IMG/VR virus record: IMGVR_UViG_3300033388_002016
Coordinates: 1-25,581 of that record
Strand: one strand, 5' to 3'
DNA from: a virus
DNA length: 25,581 nt
Shown: positions 14,801-22,320 of the stretch, piece by piece
How positions within the stretch are numbered: position 1 is the stretch's first letter
Layout: each line of letters begins with the position of its first letter
The notes under the pieces: generated by a model
Database searches by the model: none
Told to the model about the DNA's origin: nothing
The model's input: the letters and a program-made list of their open reading frames with translations, nothing else
Translations under genes and position numbers: made by a program

Positions 14801-17373
14801 TGCCGCGCAGTGTACGAAATACTCAACGAGGTGTGCATCGGCCAAGCCCCGAGGATCTTGAACGGATCAGGCTGCAACAGCTCCTCGGCGATGTCTCCAC
14901 CTCTCTTGAAGACATTGTGCAAAATGACATCATCGATGTTGGTGCGAACGCGACCGAAGTAAACCTACTCGACATATCTTTGCAGGGGCCAACGATCGGA
15001 CAAGCATTGCTTTCTGACGGCGGCGGTGTTGCGAGCTGGCAGGATCTTCCTGATCCTATGACGTTCGGTGCATATCAGGGTGAGTTTGACGCGAGCATTG
15101 GTACGTTCCCGGTCACACTTAACATGGGCGATTGGTTTAACTGCACAGTCGCCGGCACTGTTGACGGTCAGGCGTTCATCATCGGTGATCTACTAATCGC
15201 CCTAGTCGATACGCCAAGCACCACAGTCTTTGCTGCCAACTGGACAATCGTTCCGAACATATCGGTTACGGATCACACGCTGCTGACCAACATCGGTGTC
15301 AACACGCACGCCCAGGTCGACACGCATATTGCTGATACTGATATTCATTTCAGTGATGCACCAAGCGACGGCGAAACGTATGTTCGAGTTGATGCCGCAT
15401 GGGTGCGTGAGTCTGGTGTCGGCGGGCTACTCAGTTCCGAGTATCGTTTCAGCACGTCGATCGTAGCGGCCGATCCCGGCTCAGGACGCTTTCGCTATGA
15501 CCATGCGACGCCGGGATCTGTCACTGAAATCTATATCGACGTTCAGAACAATAACGGTTTCGACATCTCTAACATTCTCGCCCTAATCGCAGATGGCGAC
15601 CGGCTCTATATCCAAGCAACCGATGCCAGCCAATTCCAAATCTGGAATGTGACTGCTGATGCGGTGGACAACACAGGCTGGTTCACGATCGCCGTCGAGC
15701 TGGTGGTCACTGGCACAGCACTGTCAAACGCAGCTCGCTGCGTCGTCGTCTTACAGGTTGATGGTGCGGACGTAGTTACCAAAGTCGGCACCCCTTTGGA
15801 TAATGAGGTTGCTGTCTGGACTGGTGACGGTACGCTCGAGGGTGATGCAAATCTCATTTGGGATGGAGTCACACTATCTATTATCAATGCCGCTGGTGCC
15901 GCGGCTGTGACTGTAAACGCCAACAATCCGCAAGTACGCTTTCAAGAGAATGACGCTATCGTTGATGAGGGGAACTGGCGGGTAATTGCTAACAACAGTC
16001 GGTGGAGACTACAAACAGTAACCGATTTCGCACCGACTGCTGGCGCCGCAACCGCATTTGGAATCGAGCGCACTGGAACTGTCGTTGATAGCTTTGACAT
16101 AGACGCACCAGTGTTCTCGAATACAGGAAATTTTGAAGTAGGTACTGAGATTCTTTTTGCGGAACGAGGAACCCATGTTTTCACACCAGTAGGCGGCAGA
16201 GGAATACTCTGGGCAAGAAACGACACCCCTAATGTCCTGGTTTATACAGATGACGCAGGCACAGACTGGGATTTGAGTGTTGCCGCAGGTGATGTGTTCA
16301 AGGTCGGTACTCCGGTCAATGAAGAATATGCCATGTGGACTGGTGACGGAACCTTATCAAGCAACTCAGATATTACTAATGACGGCACTTTCCTCGATCT
16401 TAATACGCTGATTGTTCGAGTCACGCAGTTCTTTAGAAGTCGAGGTTTTGACGACAGAGCAACAGCTCGGAGATGCCTATTATTTAATAATGTGACGCAA
16501 TGGGGGCCGGCAGACAACGATGAGTATTCATTTACTCGGGTATTAGAGACTGGCTCAATGGGTGCGGCTGGCGGCTCGGGTAAGACTGGCGGCGGCAACT
16601 TTATTTTCCGGGGTGATGCACACGCGTCCTTACCGGGGGATTTCACGATGAGGTCAGGTCTTGGTGTCTGGCTGAATTGGGACGAGTCTGCTGGCATAAG
16701 CACATTTTCAACGGGCATTGGCAATCCTAAGACTCTCGCCCTTACCATTGATGCCAGTCAGAATGCTTTCTTTGAAAGTGATGTAGATGTCGTGGGCGAC
16801 ATCACAACCACTGGTGATGTAATTATAGAGGAGACAGTGCCTACCGTTTTATGGACTGAAACTAACGGAACTGCTAATAACAAAAACTGGGTCATGGCTG
16901 CTGATGTCGACCAGTTCTATATACAGCTTTTCAATGATGCTATGTCAGCGGCAGCAAAAGTTTTCACTATTGATCGAACACTGAATGTTGCTGATCTGTT
17001 CTCTTTTGTTGGTGATGTAAATGTAAGTGGTGACATCGCTCCAGGTACGGTAACTGTTGATAGTGAAGTCCAACCTGTCACAAAGATCATAGATATTGGT
17101 GACTGGAACATGGACAGTACGGCGTCCCTAAGTGTTGCTCACGGTCTGACGCTGGCGAACATCAGATCAGTATTTGTCACGATACGAAATGATGCTGATA
17201 CGTTGTACACGATGTTGCCGACAATCGACACTACTGCCCTGTCAAATGAGAGAGTTGATTTTGACGGCACTAACGTCATCATGCTGAGAAGTCTCAGCGG
17301 TACTTTTGATGGCACTGACTACGATGCGACAACGTACAATCGCGGCTGGATAACAATACTGTATGTACAGTAA
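14800..17373 (+). CDS. large tail fibre/structural protein with internal repeats
   Basis: The 857-aa beta-rich protein starts at ATG 14800, sharing one base with the Rz1 stop (TAATG); a GTG 57 bases upstream would overlap Rz1 more. The N-terminal 70 residues are helical (E-D-L-E-R-I-R-L-Q-Q-L-L). Two copies of a repeat, K-V-G-T-P...WTGDGTL, occur at about residues 326-360 and 500-535. This motif is common in phage fibre and structural proteins. The C-terminal 150 residues contain G-D-V-N-V-S-G-D-I and end as a beta-rich knob-like stretch (V-S-L-type strands, N-R-G-W-I-T-I-L-Y-V-Q). No S74 peptidase chaperone is visible. Its position behind the lysis genes suggests a second fibre. Confidence 0.7.
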   Translation: MPRSVRNTQRGVHRPSPEDLERIRLQQLLGDVSTSLEDIVQNDIIDVGANATEVNLLDISLQGPTIGQALLSDGGGVASWQDLPDPMTFGAYQGEFDASIGTFPVTLNMGDWFNCTVAGTVDGQAFIIGDLLIALVDTPSTTVFAANWTIVPNISVTDHTLLTNIGVNTHAQVDTHIADTDIHFSDAPSDGETYVRVDAAWVRESGVGGLLSSEYRFSTSIVAADPGSGRFRYDHATPGSVTEIYIDVQNNNGFDISNILALIADGDRLYIQATDASQFQIWNVTADAVDNTGWFTIAVELVVTGTALSNAARCVVVLQVDGADVVTKVGTPLDNEVAVWTGDGTLEGDANLIWDGVTLSIINAAGAAAVTVNANNPQVRFQENDAIVDEGNWRVIANNSRWRLQTVTDFAPTAGAATAFGIERTGTVVDSFDIDAPVFSNTGNFEVGTEILFAERGTHVFTPVGGRGILWARNDTPNVLVYTDDAGTDWDLSVAAGDVFKVGTPVNEEYAMWTGDGTLSSNSDITNDGTFLDLNTLIVRVTQFFRSRGFDDRATARRCLLFNNVTQWGPADNDEYSFTRVLETGSMGAAGGSGKTGGGNFIFRGDAHASLPGDFTMRSGLGVWLNWDESAGISTFSTGIGNPKTLALTIDASQNAFFESDVDVVGDITTTGDVIIEETVPTVLWTETNGTANNKNWVMAADVDQFYIQLFNDAMSAAAKVFTIDRTLNVADLFSFVGDVNVSGDIAPGTVTVDSEVQPVTKIIDIGDWNMDSTASLSVAHGLTLANIRSVFVTIRNDADTLYTMLPTIDTTALSNERVDFDGTNVIMLRSLSGTFDGTDYDATTYNRGWITILYVQ

Positions 17374-17387
17374 AAAGAGAGGGCGTA

Positions 17388-17687
17388 ATGGCAATAACTA
17401 AGAGGATGTTTGTTGAGAGAGTAACAGTCCTAGAGGACGGTCAGGTTGAGATTGTCGAGAGAACACAGTATTTCGACGAGGGCTTTGTCGTGACTTCTAG
17501 GAAAGATATACGCCTGATTGATGTTGGCGATGATGTGGCGGCAGAGAGCGAACTTATTAAGGATGTTGTGGACGGCAAGCTCCACAAAAAATCCAGAAAA
17601 GACGCGAGAGATGCGGCTAAATTAGCTGAGATTGAAAAGGCTAAAGGTAATCCACCAGGACCAGAACCAGAACCAGAAGATCCATAG
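17388..17687 (+). CDS. small phage protein, charged, proline-rich tail
   Basis: I do not recognise a function for this 99-aa protein. The first half is beta-like (R-V-T-V-L-E-D-G-Q-V-E-I-V-E-R-T) followed by D-V-G-D-D, the second half is a charged helix rich in lysine and alanine, and the C-terminus ends in P-G-P-E-P-E-P-E-D-P. GAGAGGG precedes the ATG at good distance. The V-E-R-T-Q-Y and D-V-G-D-D features recall small proteins often found right after fibre genes in podoviruses, so a fibre-related or assembly role is possible. Confidence 0.6.
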   Translation: MAITKRMFVERVTVLEDGQVEIVERTQYFDEGFVVTSRKDIRLIDVGDDVAAESELIKDVVDGKLHKKSRKDARDAAKLAEIEKAKGNPPGPEPEPEDP

Positions 17688-17716
17688 GGCTAATTCAAAC
17701 CAAGTGAGGAACAACA

Positions 17717-17920
17717 ATGTACACATTGAAACTGGAACCGAAGGAAGTGCAATTGATTCAGATCGCTTTGAGGTCAGCTAACCTGAACATGGATGAGTCG
17801 AACGTGCGTGGCAAGTTGTGGATGTCAATGCAGACTCAGCTCTCTGCTCAGATGCCGATTGCTAAAGCACCAGTACCAGCACCAGACGGTGAAGGCGGGG
17901 CAGATCCAAAGGAAGACTGA
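17717..17920 (+). CDS. small hypothetical protein, 67 aa
   Basis: It has an N-terminal helical part with M-Y-T-L-K-L-E-P-K-E-V-Q-L-I and an acidic, proline-rich tail (A-P-V-P-A-P-D-G-E-G-G-A-D) resembling the tail of the previous small protein. GAGGA lies 8 bases before the ATG. The stop overlaps the next start (TGATG). No function is recognised. Confidence 0.55.
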   Translation: MYTLKLEPKEVQLIQIALRSANLNMDESNVRGKLWMSMQTQLSAQMPIAKAPVPAPDGEGGADPKED

Positions 17921-18570
17921 TGAAACATCTGTTGATCCTATTTTTATTTTTCCCATTAGTCGCACTGGCAAGTGGGGATGATCTTTCACAAACGACTGAC
18001 GTAACGACCGATGTAACGACTGACGTAACCACGTCGGTAGTCAATGATATTGCAGGCGGTGACGTCTCGGTTGTTGGCAGTACGTCCCGGGCTCTTGGCC
18101 TCGGTCGATCGTCGTTCGATGTGGATATAAATGATTGCATGGGATCAACGGCTTGGGACACACCTCTTGGTGGCAAGCAGAAACTTGTCATCAATTGGGT
18201 GTGCCTGGCTGAGTTCTACTTGAGGACAGGACAGCCTGAGCTGGCTGCTGTTGCAATCTGTAACACTGAGATGTTGAAAGAGTTTGACAACGAGGCTGCG
18301 TGTGAGGCGGCCCATGATTTTTTTATAGAAGTATCTGAGTCACTGGTAGTAGAAGAAGCAGTAATTATTCAGGACGATTCCCATTGGGAAGAAGAAGAAG
18401 ACTGGCATCAAGAACAGATGCAGATGCAGCAGGATTATGATGAACGAATTGAAAGACTCGAAGCACGAATCAATAGGCCACGACCTGTGGTGATTGACAA
18501 GGGTGCTGAACGTCGGGCTAAATCGCGTGCATCATTGGAAGGATTTGAGAAGGGAGTACCTGAACAATGA
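17920..18570 (+). CDS. secreted phage protein with signal peptide and DVTT repeats
   Basis: Residues 1-17 are a clear signal peptide (M-K-H-L-L-I-L-F-L-F-F-P-L-V-A-L-A, cleavage likely after ALA). Three tandem DVTT units follow, then a conserved-looking core with S-R-A-L-G-L-G, D-V-D-I-N-D-C-M-G-S, and W-V-C-L-A-E-F-Y. It has four cysteines that could form disulfides in the periplasm. The C-terminal third is a very acidic, glutamine/glutamate-rich coiled coil. I recall similar proteins (G-x-D-I-N-x-C-x-G-S core) in other aquatic podoviruses, without known function. It is coupled to a small membrane protein downstream (ATGA). Confidence 0.72.
   Translation: MKHLLILFLFFPLVALASGDDLSQTTDVTTDVTTDVTTSVVNDIAGGDVSVVGSTSRALGLGRSSFDVDINDCMGSTAWDTPLGGKQKLVINWVCLAEFYLRTGQPELAAVAICNTEMLKEFDNEAACEAAHDFFIEVSESLVVEEAVIIQDDSHWEEEEDWHQEQMQMQQDYDERIERLEARINRPRPVVIDKGAERRAKSRASLEGFEKGVPEQ
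17998..18033 (+). repeat. three tandem 12-bp repeats coding DVTT
   Basis: Units GACGTAACGACC, GATGTAACGACT and GACGTAACCACG lie head to tail inside the secreted-protein gene. Each encodes Asp-Val-Thr-Thr. The copies differ only at third codon positions, so they are kept at protein level and are a likely site for length variation. Confidence 0.85.
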
Positions 18571-18830
18571 AATCATGGATGTGGGGAGTAGGCGGTGCAG
18601 TGTTAGCGTCGGTTGCCATGCTATTTATTACAAATTTCCTTGCTGCTAATAAAGCGGGGGCCGATGCACTTGACGATGATAAAATCAAAGCCATCATCAA
18701 AGCGGAACTGGCTCTCGCATTAGTAGTTGACATCAATGGCGAGACATTCACCTACGGCCAAGCGTTATCGAGGATCGATCACAACCTGACCGTAGTGCAA
18801 CAGTCGCTTGCCAACCTCTCCGAAGATTAG
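18567..18830 (+). CDS. small single-span membrane protein
   Basis: The 87-aa protein has one membrane helix at about residues 7-26 (G-V-G-G-A-V-L-A-S-V-A-M-L-F-I-T) preceded by a short N-terminus, and then an acidic/mixed soluble domain (D-D-D-K-I-K-A-I-I-K, L-S-R-I-D-H-N-L). It is the last gene of the rightward block, coupled to the secreted protein by ATGA. A holin-related or envelope role is possible but not shown. Its stop TAG overlaps the stop of the converging gene. Confidence 0.6.
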   Translation: MKSWMWGVGGAVLASVAMLFITNFLAANKAGADALDDDKIKAIIKAELALALVVDINGETFTYGQALSRIDHNLTVVQQSLANLSED

Positions 18831-20134
18831 AACTTCAACCACTTCGGCCGCCACCCATTAGCTTTGACCTTCGTGATTAGCAGCTTCCGAATTGCTGTCG
18901 CTGTCGCATCCTTGAGATGAACTAGCTTCAGTTCCTTTGCGATCGCGATCAGCGTGGTCTTGTTCTTGATCCCCTTCCAGAACGTCTCGGTTGGCTGCCA
19001 GTTCTGAACATCCTTTAAGCCAATGGCCTTGGCTACCGAGTCACTGAACTCGTTGTTGTACGTCTGCCACCTCCATGCGGTGATGATAGCCAGTCGACTG
19101 AGCAGATCCTTTTCGCTCATCTTGTACAGCAGCTTGGGATTCGTATCCTTACTGATCTTGTTGAACGCTTCCTCCATTGCGGAGTAGTCCAGGCTGCCAT
19201 AGATATCTTCTTCGTAGGCTGGTCCCTTGACTGCGCCCATGTTGATCTGATCCATGCGCCAGCTATCGTGGCTGCTCAACATGCAACAGATGTTGACGAC
19301 GAGCGCCGCCTTGTTGTCGTCAAGCAGCTCGCCGCGCACGCCGTTGTGTCGGTGCTGTCTGATGTACGCGCTGAACGCTTGGGATATTTCGGGCTGCGCC
19401 TCCGGCTTGCCCGCGGATCCCTTCGCCTTCGGTGCCTTGCCGCTGTCGTTGAGCCTCTTGTAGCCGGCATGAAACTCGACCCTTCCGGATCTCTTCGGGC
19501 CGTCGTAATGCTCGAGGTCGAAGATTGCATGCTTCTCCATGAACATACCCTTTGGCCCGACCAGCCAATCTTGGATCTCCCAATCCCTCGGTCGTGTCTT
19601 GGCTGTCAGCTTGCCGTACCTGATGACATCCTTCGGCGGCGCGATCGCGAGTGCCTGGAGTGTGCGATCACCAATCTCCTCGGCGTCCGCCAAATCGAGA
19701 ATTTTCTTGGGCAGCGATCCTATCGCGAGCAACTGCTGCACCTCTCTCTCGGTCTTTGAAAAGCGTTCGCCAATTTTTTCTACAGGCATACCGGCTTTGA
19801 ACAGTTTGTTGAATGCAGCGTAGTACTGCATCGCAGTCATACCCCGTCTGTCCACATTCTCGGACAAGGAGATTTCTGTCCGTTCGCTTGGTGTTAAGGC
19901 AGTGACATCGACGCAATCGATCTCCTCGATCCCTGCCTTTGCTGCACCAAGCGTCCGGAGAAACCCCGCCACCACTTCGTACCTTCCGTCACCGTTCTTG
20001 GCCACCGATGGTGGATTGATAATCCCCCGGTGGGTGATGCTGTCCGCCATCATTTGAATGTCTTCCTTGCTGTGCTTGCTACGCACGTTCGACACTGATG
20101 GTTTCAGCTCGTCAACCTTCACTCTTATTTGCAT
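18827..20134 (-). CDS. ParB-like DNA-binding protein (orphan, no ParA seen)
   Basis: The 435-aa protein has the ParB/RepB/Spo0J N-terminal domain: I-I-N-P-P-S-V (38-44), V-V-A-G-F-L-R-T-L-G-A-A-K-A-G (54-68) in the place of the canonical G-E-R-R-x-R-A box, and E-N-V-D-R (92-96) matching the C-motif E-N-x-x-R. A helix-turn-helix (about 116-146, V-E-K-I-G-E-R-F-S...E-V-Q-Q-L-L-A-I-G-S-L-P) follows. The C-terminal region ends G-W-R-P-K-W-L-K-F, recalling mobile-element ParB types. No ParA ATPase or parS-like palindrome is seen here. It lies at the end of a recombination operon. Start ATG 20134 overlaps a tiny upstream frame. Confidence 0.8.
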   Translation of the reverse strand: MQIRVKVDELKPSVSNVRSKHSKEDIQMMADSITHRGIINPPSVAKNGDGRYEVVAGFLRTLGAAKAGIEEIDCVDVTALTPSERTEISLSENVDRRGMTAMQYYAAFNKLFKAGMPVEKIGERFSKTEREVQQLLAIGSLPKKILDLADAEEIGDRTLQALAIAPPKDVIRYGKLTAKTRPRDWEIQDWLVGPKGMFMEKHAIFDLEHYDGPKRSGRVEFHAGYKRLNDSGKAPKAKGSAGKPEAQPEISQAFSAYIRQHRHNGVRGELLDDNKAALVVNICCMLSSHDSWRMDQINMGAVKGPAYEEDIYGSLDYSAMEEAFNKISKDTNPKLLYKMSEKDLLSRLAIITAWRWQTYNNEFSDSVAKAIGLKDVQNWQPTETFWKGIKNKTTLIAIAKELKLVHLKDATATAIRKLLITKVKANGWRPKWLKF

Positions 20135-20210
20135 CTTCTTTTAACCTCTCTATGTTACCGCAGTCGCCGCACTTGTAGTCGTACTCAATCTTAGAAGGGA
20201 ATGTCGTCAT
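20112..20210 (-). CDS. possible 32-aa zinc-ribbon-like peptide bridging SSB and ParB genes
   Basis: This tiny frame starts inside the codons for the SSB acidic tip and ends inside the ParB start region. It contains Y-D-Y-K-C-G-D-C-G-N, like the first knuckle of FmdB-type zinc ribbons. A strong GGGGAG lies 9 bases before its ATG on the minus strand. Only one Cys pair is present, so it would need to dimerise to bind zinc. Short length and double overlap keep the confidence moderate. Confidence 0.42.
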   Translation of the reverse strand: MTTFPSKIEYDYKCGDCGNIERLKEDANKSEG

Positions 20211-20664
20211 CGAAATCGTCTCCCCTTGCTCCGCGCGCGATCGTGCCGGCCTGTTGGGGGCCGCCACTCCCGCTGCCCCGACTCCTCTCGCTACCGGGAG
20301 TCTCGTTTGTATCCCAACCCTTTCCTTTTTCGATGACAAATAATTCTCCCTTGACCTGTGGAACGACTACTTCCGTGATGTACCTCTTTTCTCCGTCCTT
20401 GTCGTAGGTGCGTGTCTTCAGCTCACCCTCGATGTACACGCGCGTACCCTTCTGCAGCCAGTTCTCGCAGATGGTGACCAGGTACGGGTTAAACACGACG
20501 ATGTTATGCCAACTGGTGTCCTCTTTTCTCTGACCAGAAACCTTGTCTTTCCATCTCCGTGACGTTGCGACCGAGAACTTGCACAGGTTTGTGCCGCTCC
20601 CCATCATGTGATACGTCGGCTCTTGTCCGATGTGTCCCATTAAAATGACCTTATTCAGATCCAT
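20191..20664 (-). CDS. ssb: single-stranded DNA-binding protein
   Basis: The 157-aa protein has the bacterial SSB pattern: N-K-V-I-L-M-G-H-I-G near the start, F-S-V-A-T-S-R-R-W, S-W-H-N-I-V-V-F-N, K-G-T-R-V-Y-I-E-G-E-L-K-T-R-T-Y (the OB fold), then a glycine/serine-rich linker and the acidic tip D-D-D-I-P-F that recruits partner proteins. It coats ssDNA during replication and recombination and lies near the Rad52-like annealing gene. AAGGAG is 8 bases before ATG 20664. The start lies inside the 3' end of the upstream gene, indicating coupled translation. Confidence 0.95.
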   Translation of the reverse strand: MDLNKVILMGHIGQEPTYHMMGSGTNLCKFSVATSRRWKDKVSGQRKEDTSWHNIVVFNPYLVTICENWLQKGTRVYIEGELKTRTYDKDGEKRYITEVVVPQVKGELFVIEKGKGWDTNETPGSERSRGSGSGGPQQAGTIARGARGDDFDDDIPF

Positions 20665-20863
20665 CTTTTAATCTCCTTGCCTCAAGCACTAATGTTCTAA
20701 ATGGATTTGGCCCCGGTTTCTCCTCACAGATCAGTCGATTCAAACTGACCCACTGAGCAGCCCAATAACCAAACATGAAAAATTTATATCGAGCCAGCGA
20801 ATCAAGCGCCTTAGTCAACGCTTGTCGCCGGTACTCGATTGCGTCACTTCTTGTCTGACCCAT
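20651..20863 (-). CDS. small conserved phage protein beside SSB, 70 aa
   Basis: The sequence has R-R-Q-A-L-T-K-A-L-D-S-L, then K-F-F-M-F-G-Y-W-A-A-Q-W-V-S-L-N and P-N-P-F. I recall this F-G-Y-W-A-A-x-W-V-x-L-N plus P-N-P-F pattern from small phage proteins encoded near replication genes; the function is unknown. It overlaps the upstream annealing-protein gene by 20 bases and the SSB gene by 14, so it is translated as part of the module. The middle is hydrophobic but too broken by polar residues for a confident membrane span. Confidence 0.65.
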   Translation of the reverse strand: MGQTRSDAIEYRRQALTKALDSLARYKFFMFGYWAAQWVSLNRLICEEKPGPNPFRTLVLEARRLKDGSE

Positions 20864-21578
20864 CTTTCAGCTCGGTCTTTGTCTTGAGAACCCATGACCG
20901 CATTTCAGTTGCAGTTGTTACAGGCAGACCAGCCATCCAGAGTTTGTAATTTTCCATTACCTTATCTATCGACTCTGCGTTCTTGCAGTCCTTGATCGCT
21001 TTGATGAACTTCGCTCTGTCTTCCGCGTATGCCTGTTCCGATGCGGTTGCTGTCTGATCCTTTTCCTTCTTCAGATCGGCAACGTATTTATTGTCGTCGA
21101 ACATTCCGAGGAACACGTCAGCGTTAAAGCCGAGGTGAGAGAGCAGCTTGGTCAGGCCGTCAGTCGACGCCTTCTTGTAAGCATCCGTGTCGGGCTGCTT
21201 GAATGATCCGTCCTTGTTGAGTGACTGCAACATGGCGCCACCTCGTACCGGCCCGAACTCTCGACGGTGACCTGGCGTTGCCATGCCTTCCCATTGGCCG
21301 AACTCAGACCACCAGAATGTAACGTCACACCATGCCAAGATGCGTCCGTCCGTCATGTGGATCTCACCGTACTCGTTTGCGTATCCCCATCCTTCGCCGA
21401 TGGGTCCAAACAATCTCGTCGCTTCCATAATCTGAGAATGCGCGTCGATCGCTGTGAACTTTCGGCCGAACGATACTTCCTTCGTGTGATCCACGTCGGT
21501 CCTGCTGACCTGATCCCACACCCGCATCGTTCCCTTTTCTTCGTTCGCCTTCTTGATGTCTTCCTCGCTGTCTGCCAT
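20844..21578 (-). CDS. putative Rad52-like single-strand annealing protein
   Basis: The 244-aa protein has F-G-P-I-G-E-G-W-G-Y (57-66), A-W-C-D-V-T-F-W-W (82-90) and D-A-Y-K-K-A-S-T-D-G-L-T-K-L-L-S-H-L-G-F (132-151) followed by D-D-N-K-Y-V. The A-x-T-D-G/A-L-x-x-L/A-L-x-x-x-G-F block is the signature of Rad52-type annealing proteins. Encoded with SSB and a YqaJ-type exonuclease it would anneal strands for phage recombination. The C-terminal 80 residues are a charged helical tail, possibly for SSB contact. AGGAAAGG precedes the ATG. Assignment rests on motif likeness. Confidence 0.68.
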   Translation of the reverse strand: MADSEEDIKKANEEKGTMRVWDQVSRTDVDHTKEVSFGRKFTAIDAHSQIMEATRLFGPIGEGWGYANEYGEIHMTDGRILAWCDVTFWWSEFGQWEGMATPGHRREFGPVRGGAMLQSLNKDGSFKQPDTDAYKKASTDGLTKLLSHLGFNADVFLGMFDDNKYVADLKKEKDQTATASEQAYAEDRAKFIKAIKDCKNAESIDKVMENYKLWMAGLPVTTATEMRSWVLKTKTELKDGSDKK

Positions 21579-21587
21579 TACCTTTCC

Positions 21588-21914
21588 TCATGCGTTGTTG
21601 AGCTGAAAAAATTTCGGATGATCGAGCTTGTGCTTGGCCATCCATAACCGAGCCAATCCCGGTGTCATGTTGTTGCTGAGTTTGAACAGTGCCTTGCCCT
21701 GCTTCTCTCGCAGGTCACTGTTCCATCGCATCACCTCGATGATGGTGCGGGCTGAGTATCGCTGTCGCTTGGCTGCCATTGTCAGGCCGTGCCTTTCGAA
21801 CTGCTCCCAAATGTGGTCATTAAATTGGAGCCAATGAAAGAACCCTTCGGGATACTTCTCTTTCTCCAGCGTCCTCAAAAAATCAATGTGCAAAATTTCC
21901 TGTAGCCGTTTCAT
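21588..21914 (-). CDS. widespread phage protein of unknown function, 108 aa
   Basis: Features are N-D-H-I-W-E-Q-F-E, R-Q-R-Y-S-A-R-T-I-I-E-V-M-R-W and F-K-L-S-N-N-M-T-P-G-L-A-R-L-W-M. I recall this Y/F-S-A-R-x-I-I-E-x-x-R-W plus N-N-x-x-P-x-x-A-R pattern from a family common in phage early regions, where the partner and role are unknown. The sequence is basic and mostly helical, suitable for nucleic-acid binding. Its start overlaps a 53-aa gene as ATGA and its stop lies 9 bases before the annealing-protein start. Confidence 0.68.
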   Translation of the reverse strand: MKRLQEILHIDFLRTLEKEKYPEGFFHWLQFNDHIWEQFERHGLTMAAKRQRYSARTIIEVMRWNSDLREKQGKALFKLSNNMTPGLARLWMAKHKLDHPKFFQLNNA

Positions 21915-22072
21915 TTACTTTCCCTCTCTCGTCTCATGCGACCCGCTTCCCACGCTTCCTCGGCTGCCGCCCTGCCGATTCGGTTCTCAGTGAATAGACG
22001 CATCCATTTCTTGCGATCGTCCTCGTACCCGGCTCGTCTCATGTGCGCCAATTTTTGTTTTCGATTACTCAT
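21911..22072 (-). CDS. 53-aa charged protein, coupled at both ends
   Basis: The frame ATG 22072 to TGA 21911 encodes a very basic/acidic helical protein: M-S-N-R-K-Q-K-L-A-H-M-R-R, then W-M-R-L-F-T-E-N, R-A-A-A-E-E-A-W-E-A-G-R-M-R-R-E-R-E. Its start overlaps the upstream stop and its stop overlaps the downstream start, both as ATGA, and it fills what would otherwise be a 150-bp gap in a gap-free operon. The W-E-A-G-R pattern recalls small phage proteins. Function unknown. Confidence 0.72.
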   Translation of the reverse strand: MSNRKQKLAHMRRAGYEDDRKKWMRLFTENRIGRAAAEEAWEAGRMRRERESK

Positions 22073-22320
22073 TCGCCTACCCTCAGATGAATACGGTCAC
22101 GGAGATCCCGGCCACACCCGGCGCAGGAATCATCACCCTTCTCTTTTCCGATTGAACTGTGCGTATGCCGGCATACCTTGTCGCGTTCGTAGCACCATTG
22201 GCACTGGTGACAGCTCCCGTTGTGTTCGTCGACCGTCCCCTCGTTATCGCAATCGGTGTCCGGACACTTGGCTATCCAAAGCAGATCGCGTGTTAGCTTG
22301 ATGATTGCCTTCGTACTCAT
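22069..22320 (-). CDS. cysteine-rich zinc-binding small protein
   Basis: The 83-aa protein has cysteines at 19, 24, 37, 40, 43, 50, 66 and 69 plus two histidines (52, 54), arranged as C-x4-C, C-x2-C-x2-C and C-x2-C. This suggests one or two zinc sites. Similar cysteine-rich small proteins occur in phage early operons, without known role. I chose ATG 22320 (MSTKAI...) because GGGGAG lies 9 bases upstream and the start overlaps the nuclease stop as ATGA; an upstream in-frame ATG would overlap the nuclease gene by 58 bases. Confidence 0.65.
   Translation of the reverse strand: MSTKAIIKLTRDLLWIAKCPDTDCDNEGTVDEHNGSCHQCQWCYERDKVCRHTHSSIGKEKGDDSCAGCGRDLRDRIHLRVGE

Noticed and set aside
17862-18194. 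- strand frame with T-S-V-V repeats opposite the secreted protein
   Set aside because: The repeats are only the antisense reading of the DVTT-coding 12-bp units.
18820-18847. CCGAAG/CTTCGG inverted repeat at the convergent junction as a terminator
   Set aside because: Only 6 base pairs with a 16-nt loop and no U tract on either strand.
19268-19759. 163-codon + strand open frame opposite the ParB-like gene
   Set aside because: Leucine/arginine-rich antisense shadow of a GC-rich coding region; no start context.
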